Below are positions 59,302 through 64,000 of a stretch of 64,000 nucleotides of DNA, piece after piece (position 1 is the stretch's first letter; the number at the start of each line of letters is the position of its first letter). The translations under genes were made by a program, and so were the position numbers. The notes under the pieces were generated by a model. The model searched no databases, had not been told where the DNA came from, and was given only the letters and a program-made list of their open reading frames with translations. The stretch covers positions 310,001 to 374,000 of the forward strand of contig NZ_SRXO01000002.1 in the NCBI RefSeq assembly GCF_008360935.1, written 5' to 3'. The DNA comes from Siccirubricoccus phaeus. GTDB taxonomy: Bacteria; Pseudomonadota; Alphaproteobacteria; Acetobacterales; Acetobacteraceae.

Positions 59302-60630
59302 ATGCCGGGGCCTTTGGAAGGCGTGAAGGTGGTGGACCTGACCACGGTGGTGGTCGGGCCCATCTGCACCAGGACGCTGGCCGACCAGGGCGCCGAGGTC
59401 ATCAAGGTGGAGGCGCCGGGCGGCGACATATTGCGCTACCTCGCCGCCGGCAGCCGCAGCCCGGCCATGTCCGGCAAATTCATCAACTTCAACCGCAACA
59501 AGCGCAGCATCGTGCTGAACATCAAGCAGCCCGAGGGGCTGGCGGCGCTGAAGCGGCTGATCGCGGCGGCGGATGTCTTCGTCTCCAACGTAAGGCCGGC
59601 GGCGCTGGCGCGGGCGGGGCTGGATTACGAGGCGCTGCGCCCGCTCAATCCTCGACTGATCCATTGCGGCATCGTGGCTTTCGGCACGGATGGCCGCTAC
59701 GCCAACCGCCCGGCCTATGACCCGATCATCCAGTCGCTCTCCGGCGTCGCCGGCACCTTCGAGCGGGCGATCGGCGAGCCGCGCTTCGTGCCCATGGTGA
59801 TGACGGACCACATCACCGGGCTGGTGGCGGCGCAGAGCATCGGCTTCGCGCTGTACCGGCGGGAGAAGACCGGCACGGGCGAGAGCATCGAGGTGCCGAT
59901 GTTCGAAACCATGGCGAGCTTCGTCACCAGCGAGCATCTCGGCGCCCGCACCTTCGACCCGCCGGAGGGGCCGAGCGGCGATGACCGGCTGCTCTCCCCG
60001 GATTACCGGCCGCTGCCGACCAGGGATGGCTACCTGACCGTCCGGCCGAACGACAACCGCCAGGCCTTCGCCTTCTTCGACGCCATCGGCCGGCCGGAGC
60101 TGAAGGACGACCCGCGCTTCACCACCGCGCTGACGCGCACGGAGAACGCCGCCGCCTTCTTCACCGTGCAGGTGGAGGCGCTGGCGCAGAAGACCACGGC
60201 AGAGTGGCTGGAGATCTTCGCCCGCGCCGACGTGCCGGCGGGGCCGTATAATTCCATCGACGATCTGCTGGAGGACGCGCATCTGCAGGATGTCGGCTTC
60301 TGGGGCTTCGAGGAGCACCCGACCGAAGGCCGCATCCGCCGCACCCGCGTGCCCGTCACCTTCCGCGGCGGCATGCGGGAGACGACGCGGCCCGCGCCGC
60401 GGCTTGGCGCGCAGACGCGGGAGATATTGGCGGAAGCGGGCTACGGCGCCGCCGAAATCGACGCCATGCTGGAAAGCGGCGCCGCTTCCCTCGCTCCCCC
60501 GCTTGCGGGGGGTCGGACGCATGCGTCCGGTCGGGGTGTCGCCGCCCCTTCCCCAAGCTCAGCCAGCCACCCCCACCCTGACTCTCCCCCGCCAGCGGGG
60601 GAGGGGATTGCAGCCGGATCGCGCGCATGA
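59302..60630 (+). CDS. CaiB/BaiF (type III) CoA transferase
   Basis: A 442-aa transferase that moves CoA between carboxylates. Family motifs: LEGVKVVDLTTVVVGPICTR, GAEVIKVEAPGGD, RNKRSIVLNIKQPEG and YANRPAYDPIIQSLSG. The conserved protein ends near residue 395; the last 45-48 residues are encoded by an intergenic-type repeat (CCCCCACCC and CCCCCGC/GCGGGGG), so the stop seems to have been lost into a repeat. The TGA overlaps the next ATG. Candidate itaconate or mesaconate CoA transferase. Confidence 0.87.
   Translation: MPGPLEGVKVVDLTTVVVGPICTRTLADQGAEVIKVEAPGGDILRYLAAGSRSPAMSGKFINFNRNKRSIVLNIKQPEGLAALKRLIAAADVFVSNVRPAALARAGLDYEALRPLNPRLIHCGIVAFGTDGRYANRPAYDPIIQSLSGVAGTFERAIGEPRFVPMVMTDHITGLVAAQSIGFALYRREKTGTGESIEVPMFETMASFVTSEHLGARTFDPPEGPSGDDRLLSPDYRPLPTRDGYLTVRPNDNRQAFAFFDAIGRPELKDDPRFTTALTRTENAAAFFTVQVEALAQKTTAEWLEIFARADVPAGPYNSIDDLLEDAHLQDVGFWGFEEHPTEGRIRRTRVPVTFRGGMRETTRPAPRLGAQTREILAEAGYGAAEIDAMLESGAASLAPPLAGGRTHASGRGVAAPSPSSASHPHPDSPPPAGEGIAAGSRA
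60475..60626. repeat. CCCCCACCC/CCCCCGC repeat inside the CoA-transferase 3' end
   Basis: GCTCCCCCGCTTGCGGGGGG, CGGACGCATGCGTCCG and CCACCCCCACCCTGACTC followed by CCCCCGCCAGCGGGGG lie in frame within the gene. The same sequence family is intergenic at 16143 and 51780. Confidence 0.65.
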
Positions 60631-61484
60631 CCCCGAATTGGCGTTCCCTCCTCTTCGTCCCCGCCACGGCGGAGCGCTTCGTCGCCAAGGCGCATACCCG
60701 CGGCGCCGATGTCATCATCCTCGACCTGGAGGACAGCATCCCGCCGGCGGAGAAGGCGGCGGCCCGCGCCGCCCTGCCGGCGGCGGCGAAGCTTGTGGGC
60801 CAGGCCGGCGCGGAGGTGGCCGTCCGTATCAACCGCCCGCTGGAACTCGCCGTGCCGGACATCGCCGCCGCCATCATGCCGGAGGTGACGGCGCTGATGC
60901 TGCCCAAGGTGATGGGCGCGGAGCATGTGAAGCTGCTCGCCGAAGTGGTCGGCGCGCGGGAGGCGGCGCTCGGCCTGCCGGTGGGACGTACCCGCTTCAT
61001 CGCCATCGTCGAGACGCCGCAGGCCCTGCCGAATCTCTACGCCATCGCCGCGGCCGATCCGCGCATGGCCGCGCTCGGCGTCGGCAGCGAGGATCTCTCC
61101 ACCGAGCTGGAAGCGGTGCCCGGGGCCGACCTGCTCTACCCCTACGGCATGATGGTGGTGGCGGCGGCGCGGGCGCATGGCGTCCTGCCGCTCGGCTCCA
61201 TCGGCGCCTTCGCGGATTTCCGCGATCTGGAGGGCTATCGCGCCTCCTTGCAGCGTTCCCGCAAGCTGGGCTTTGCCTGCACCGCCTGCATCCACCCGGC
61301 GCATGTGCCGATCATCAATGAGGAATACGGCGTGCCGCCGGCCGAGGCCGACCGCGCCCGCCGCCTGATCGCCACCTTCGAGGAGGCGTTGGCGCGCGGT
61401 GAGGGGGCGGTGGCCTTCGAGGGGGCGATGATCGACCTGCCGGTGGTCGAGCGAGCCCGCAGGTTGCTCGCTCGCGCAAGGTAG
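60627..61484 (+). CDS. HpcH/HpaI-type CoA-ester lyase (CitE/citramalyl-CoA lyase-like)
   Basis: A 285-aa (beta/alpha)8 lyase. Motifs: SLLFVPATAERFVAKA, ILDLEDSIPPAEK (Mg site), RFIAIVETPQALPNL, GSEDLSTELEAV and ACIHPAHV. This group includes citramalyl-, malyl- and citryl-CoA lyases. It overlaps the CoA transferase by 4 nt. The last 11 codons and the TAG stop form the first unit of a 37-bp tandem repeat that continues downstream. Confidence 0.87.
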   Translation: MTPNWRSLLFVPATAERFVAKAHTRGADVIILDLEDSIPPAEKAAARAALPAAAKLVGQAGAEVAVRINRPLELAVPDIAAAIMPEVTALMLPKVMGAEHVKLLAEVVGAREAALGLPVGRTRFIAIVETPQALPNLYAIAAADPRMAALGVGSEDLSTELEAVPGADLLYPYGMMVVAAARAHGVLPLGSIGAFADFRDLEGYRASLQRSRKLGFACTACIHPAHVPIINEEYGVPPAEADRARRLIATFEEALARGEGAVAFEGAMIDLPVVERARRLLARAR

Positions 61485-61610
61485 GGTGCGAGCCCGCAGG
61501 TTGCTCGCTCGCGCAAGGTAGGGTGCGAGCCTGCGGGTTGGGCGCTCGCGCAAGATTGGGTGCGAGCCCGAGCCCGCAGGCCGCTCGCTCGCGCAGGATA
61601 AGTGCGTGTC
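61451..61610. repeat. 37-bp tandem repeat starting in the lyase gene end
   Basis: Units start at 61451, 61488 and 61525, with a longer diverged unit from 61562 and a remnant to about 61610. The first two are identical (GCGAGCCCGCAGGTTGCTCG...). Unit 1 encodes the lyase C-terminus and its stop. The unit has strong GCGAGC/GCTCGC palindromic character. Confidence 0.9.
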
Positions 61611-61653
61611 CACCGATTGCTCGCCCGCGCTAGACTGGGAGGCGGCCAGCATA

Positions 61654-61671
61654 TGGTTTCACTTGAAACCA
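61654..61671. promoter_or_regulatory. Perfect palindromic operator upstream of hmgA
   Basis: TGGTTTCACTTGAAACCA has two 8-bp perfect arms around CT. It ends 45 nt before the hmgA ATG and overlaps a putative -35 box. Its size and symmetry resemble MarR-type operators. No regulator gene is within the window. Confidence 0.6.
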
Positions 61672-61692
61672 ATGGCGGGAAGGGACCATAAC
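61663..61692 (+). promoter_or_regulatory. Putative sigma-70 promoter of hmgA-fahA
   Basis: TTGAAA (61663-61668) and CATAAC (61687-61692) are 18 nt apart. The -35 hexamer lies in the right arm of the operator, so a bound repressor would exclude RNA polymerase. Confidence 0.4.
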
Positions 61693-61716
61693 TGCGCCAG
61701 TCCAAGGGAGGTGCCG

Positions 61717-63030
61717 ATGAACGTCCTGACACGCCCGGCCGAAACCGGGCTGGAATTCGCCACCCAATCCGGCTTTGGCAATGAATTCGCGACGGAGGCC
61801 CTGCAAGGCGCGTTGCCGGCCGGGCGGAACTCGCCGCAGAGGGTCCCCTACGGCCTCTATGCGGAGCAGTTCAGCGGCACCGCCTTCACCGTGCCGCGGC
61901 ACGAGGCGCGGCGCACCTGGTTCTACCGCATCCGCCCCTCCGCCGGGCATGGGCGCTTCCGGCCGCTGGATGCCGGGATGCTGTGCGGCCCGCTGGCGCC
62001 GCCCAACCCGAACCGGCTGCGCTGGAACCCGCTGCCCATGCCGGAGGTGCCGGTGGATTTCATCGCCGGCCTCATCACCATCGGCGCGACTGCGCCGGCG
62101 GAGGCGCTTTCCGGCGTTACCATCCATGTCTATCGCGCGACCGCCTCGATGCAGCGCGTCTTTATGGATGCGGATGGGGAGCTGCTGCTCGTCCCGCAGC
62201 AGGGGCGGCTGCTGCTGGCCACCGAATGCGGCCGGCTGCCGGTCGCGCCGGGGGAGATCGCCGTCATCCCCTGCGGCATGAAATTCCGCGTGGAGCTGCC
62301 GGATGGCGCGGCGCGCGGCTATCTGGCGGAGAATCACGGCGCGCCGCTGCGCCTGCCGGATCTCGGGCCGATCGGCGCCAATGGCCTGGCCAATCCGCGC
62401 GATTTCCTCTCGCCTGTGGCGTGGTACGAGGAGCGCGACGAACCGACCGAGCTGGTGCAGAAATTCCAGGGCACGCTGTGGTTCACCAAGCTGGACCACT
62501 CGCCGCTGGACGTGGTGGCCTGGCACGGCAACAACGTGCCCTACAAGTACGATACGGCGCGGTTCAACGCGATCGGCACGATCAGCTTCGACCATCCGGA
62601 CCCGTCGATCTTCACCGTGCTGACCAGCCCGACCACGGCGCCGGGGTTGGCGAATATGGATTTCGTCATCTTCCCGCCGCGCTGGATGGTGGCGGAGCAG
62701 ACCTTCCGGCCGCCCTGGTTCCACCGCAACGTGATGAACGAGTGCATGGGGCTGGTGCAGGGCGTCTATGACGGCAAGGCGGAGGGCTTCCTGCCCGGCG
62801 GCATCTCGCTGCATCCCCGCATGTCCGGCCACGGGCCGGATGCGCCGACGACGGCGCGCGCGATTGCGGCGGAGCTGGCGCCGCACAAGATCGAGGGCAC
62901 CCTGGCCTTCATGTTCGAGACCAGCCAGGTGATCCGGGCGACGCGCTACGCCATGGAATGCCCGGAGCTGCAGGCGAACTACGATAGCTGCTGGGACGGG
63001 TTGCCGAAGAGCTTCACGGGAGCCGGGTGA
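61717..63030 (+). CDS. hmgA: Homogentisate 1,2-dioxygenase
   Basis: A 437-aa Fe(II) ring-cleaving dioxygenase of tyrosine/phenylalanine catabolism. The iron ligands are intact: His336 and Glu342 ([12 protein letters not shown]) and His372 (MSGHGPD), one residue off the human numbering, and His366 (LHPRMS). N-terminal [16 protein letters not shown] and [14 protein letters not shown] are diagnostic. The ATG at 61717 follows AAGGGAGGTGCCG. TGATG coupling to the fumarylacetoacetase gene. Confidence 0.97.
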   Translation: MNVLTRPAETGLEFATQSGFGNEFATEALQGALPAGRNSPQRVPYGLYAEQFSGTAFTVPRHEARRTWFYRIRPSAGHGRFRPLDAGMLCGPLAPPNPNRLRWNPLPMPEVPVDFIAGLITIGATAPAEALSGVTIHVYRATASMQRVFMDADGELLLVPQQGRLLLATECGRLPVAPGEIAVIPCGMKFRVELPDGAARGYLAENHGAPLRLPDLGPIGANGLANPRDFLSPVAWYEERDEPTELVQKFQGTLWFTKLDHSPLDVVAWHGNNVPYKYDTARFNAIGTISFDHPDPSIFTVLTSPTTAPGLANMDFVIFPPRWMVAEQTFRPPWFHRNVMNECMGLVQGVYDGKAEGFLPGGISLHPRMSGHGPDAPTTARAIAAELAPHKIEGTLAFMFETSQVIRATRYAMECPELQANYDSCWDGLPKSFTGAG

Positions 63031-64000
63031 TGGATGCGACGCATGATCCGGGGCTGCGGAGCTTCGTCGACAGCGCCGATGGGCATCCGGATTTCCCCAT
63101 CCAGAACCTGCCCTTCGGCGTCTTTGCGCCGCCGGGCGGGGCGAAGCGGGGCGGCGTGGCGATCGGCGAGAAGGTGCTGGATCTCGGGGCCATCGCGCCG
63201 TTGCTGGCAGGCGAAGCGAAGCGCGCGGCGGAGGCGGCGGCCGGGGAGGTGCTGAACCCGTTCTTCGCCCTCGGCGCCGGGCCGCGGCGGGCGCTGCGGG
63301 CGGCGCTGTCCCGGCTGCTGGCGCATGACAGTGCCAAGGCAACGGAGGTGCGGCCGCATCTCTACGACACCGCCGCCTGCACGCTGCATCTGCCGGCGCG
63401 CATCGGCGACTACACCGATTTCTACGCCGGCATCCATCACGCGACCAATGCGGGCAAGCTGTTCCGGCCGGACAACCCGCTGCTGCCCAACTATAAATAC
63501 GTCCCCGTGGCCTATCATGGCCGGGCTTCCACCGTGCGCGTCTCCGGCAGCGCGGTGAAGCGGCCGATGGGGCAGCGCAAGCTGCCGGGCGAGGATGGCC
63601 CGAGCTTCGGCCCCTGCCAGCGGCTGGATTACGAGATGGAATTCGGCATCTGGATCGGCCCGGGCAATGACGCGCCGATCCCCATCGGCCGCGCCGCCGA
63701 GCACATCGCCGGCTTCTGCCTGCTGAACGACTGGTCGGCGCGGGACATCCAGGCCTGGGAAGCGCAGCCGCTGGGGCCTTTCCTCGCCAAGAATTTCCAC
63801 ACCTCCGTCAGCCCCTGGGTGGTGACGCCGGAGGCGCTGGCGCCCTTCCGCATCGCCCAGCCCCCGCGGCCGGAGGGCGACCCGAAGCCGCTGGACTATC
63901 TGTGGGACGAAGCGGATCAGGCCGGCGGCGCGCTGGACCTGGCGGTGGAGGTGCTGCTGCAGACGAGGCAGGGTGGCCCCTTCCGGCTTTCCATCGCCAA
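63030..64000 (+). CDS. fahA: Fumarylacetoacetase (partial, runs off the window)
   Basis: At least 323 residues; the C-terminus lies beyond the window. N-terminal domain: FPIQNLPFGVFAPPGG. Catalytic domain: DYTDFYAGIHHATNAGKLFR (metal Asp and catalytic His), YKYVPVAYHGRASTVRVSG and DYEMEFGIWIG. It completes tyrosine breakdown to fumarate and acetoacetate after maleylacetoacetate isomerisation; no isomerase is seen before the edge. ATG shares its A with the hmgA TGA. Confidence 0.95.
   Translation, partial: MDATHDPGLRSFVDSADGHPDFPIQNLPFGVFAPPGGAKRGGVAIGEKVLDLGAIAPLLAGEAKRAAEAAAGEVLNPFFALGAGPRRALRAALSRLLAHDSAKATEVRPHLYDTAACTLHLPARIGDYTDFYAGIHHATNAGKLFRPDNPLLPNYKYVPVAYHGRASTVRVSGSAVKRPMGQRKLPGEDGPSFGPCQRLDYEMEFGIWIGPGNDAPIPIGRAAEHIAGFCLLNDWSARDIQAWEAQPLGPFLAKNFHTSVSPWVVTPEALAPFRIAQPPRPEGDPKPLDYLWDEADQAGGALDLAVEVLLQTRQGGPFRLSIA

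Overview
The window looks like chromosome from a very GC-rich alphaproteobacterium, most likely an Acetobacteraceae/Rhodospirillales member of the Roseomonas type (inference from gene content; no marker rRNA is present). Supporting signs are the ribD-ribE-ribB(A)-ribH-nusB-thiL order, the FlbT-type flagellar regulator, several Bug-type periplasmic receptors without membrane partners, and long antisense open frames that come only from extreme GC. Genes are densely packed on both strands, often with ATGA or TGATG stop/start overlaps. No tRNA, rRNA, CRISPR array, transposase or prophage gene was found.

Layout. 0-8.6 kb: a secreted lytic transglycosylase, a deazaflavin-type reductase, a minus-strand operon (ABC exporter, dehydroquinase-like protein, hydroxyacid dehydrogenase), an MmgE/PrpD protein, a Bug receptor and a 2OG-Fe oxygenase. 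8.7-18.2 kb: a complete peptide-type ABC importer followed by hydantoinase/oxoprolinase B and A subunits, apparently one uptake-and-hydrolysis operon. 18.4-23.4 kb: riboflavin operon with nusB and thiL; its RibBA-like protein has lost the zinc cysteines of the GTP cyclohydrolase half. 23.8-34.4 kb: scattered metabolic genes (PEP mutase family, SDR, YnfA, pirin, sterol-desaturase family, radical SAM, Bug receptor, orphan peptide-binding protein, two Lin0512-family proteins). 34.6-43.8 kb: an AbrB-type membrane protein and a flagellar block (FlaG-like, FlbT, FlgL, FlgK, FlgE on one side; FliK-like, FlgD on the other), with two good sigma-54-type promoters between flgE and fliK.

44-57 kb: housekeeping (lipoprotein, pgeF, NDUFAF7-type methyltransferase, lgt, hldD, UbiK, YbjN, proC, Nudix, Atm1-type exporter, L28) and a degenerate histidine kinase. 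57.4-61.5 kb: Bug receptor, MaoC-type hydratase, type III CoA transferase and CitE-type lyase, an enzyme set matching itaconate or mesaconate breakdown through citramalyl-CoA. 61.7 kb to the end: homogentisate dioxygenase and a truncated fumarylacetoacetase (tyrosine catabolism), preceded by a clean palindromic operator.

The most unusual feature is the intergenic DNA. At least four families of palindromic repeats recur. One family is bounded by CTAG, and in three cases that CTAG supplies the TAG stop codon of the adjoining gene (thiL, pirin, flgK), as expected for small non-autonomous elements that insert into CTAG. There are also several tandem repeats (13, 24, 29, 37 and 65 bp), two of which duplicate the 3' end of a gene including its stop codon.
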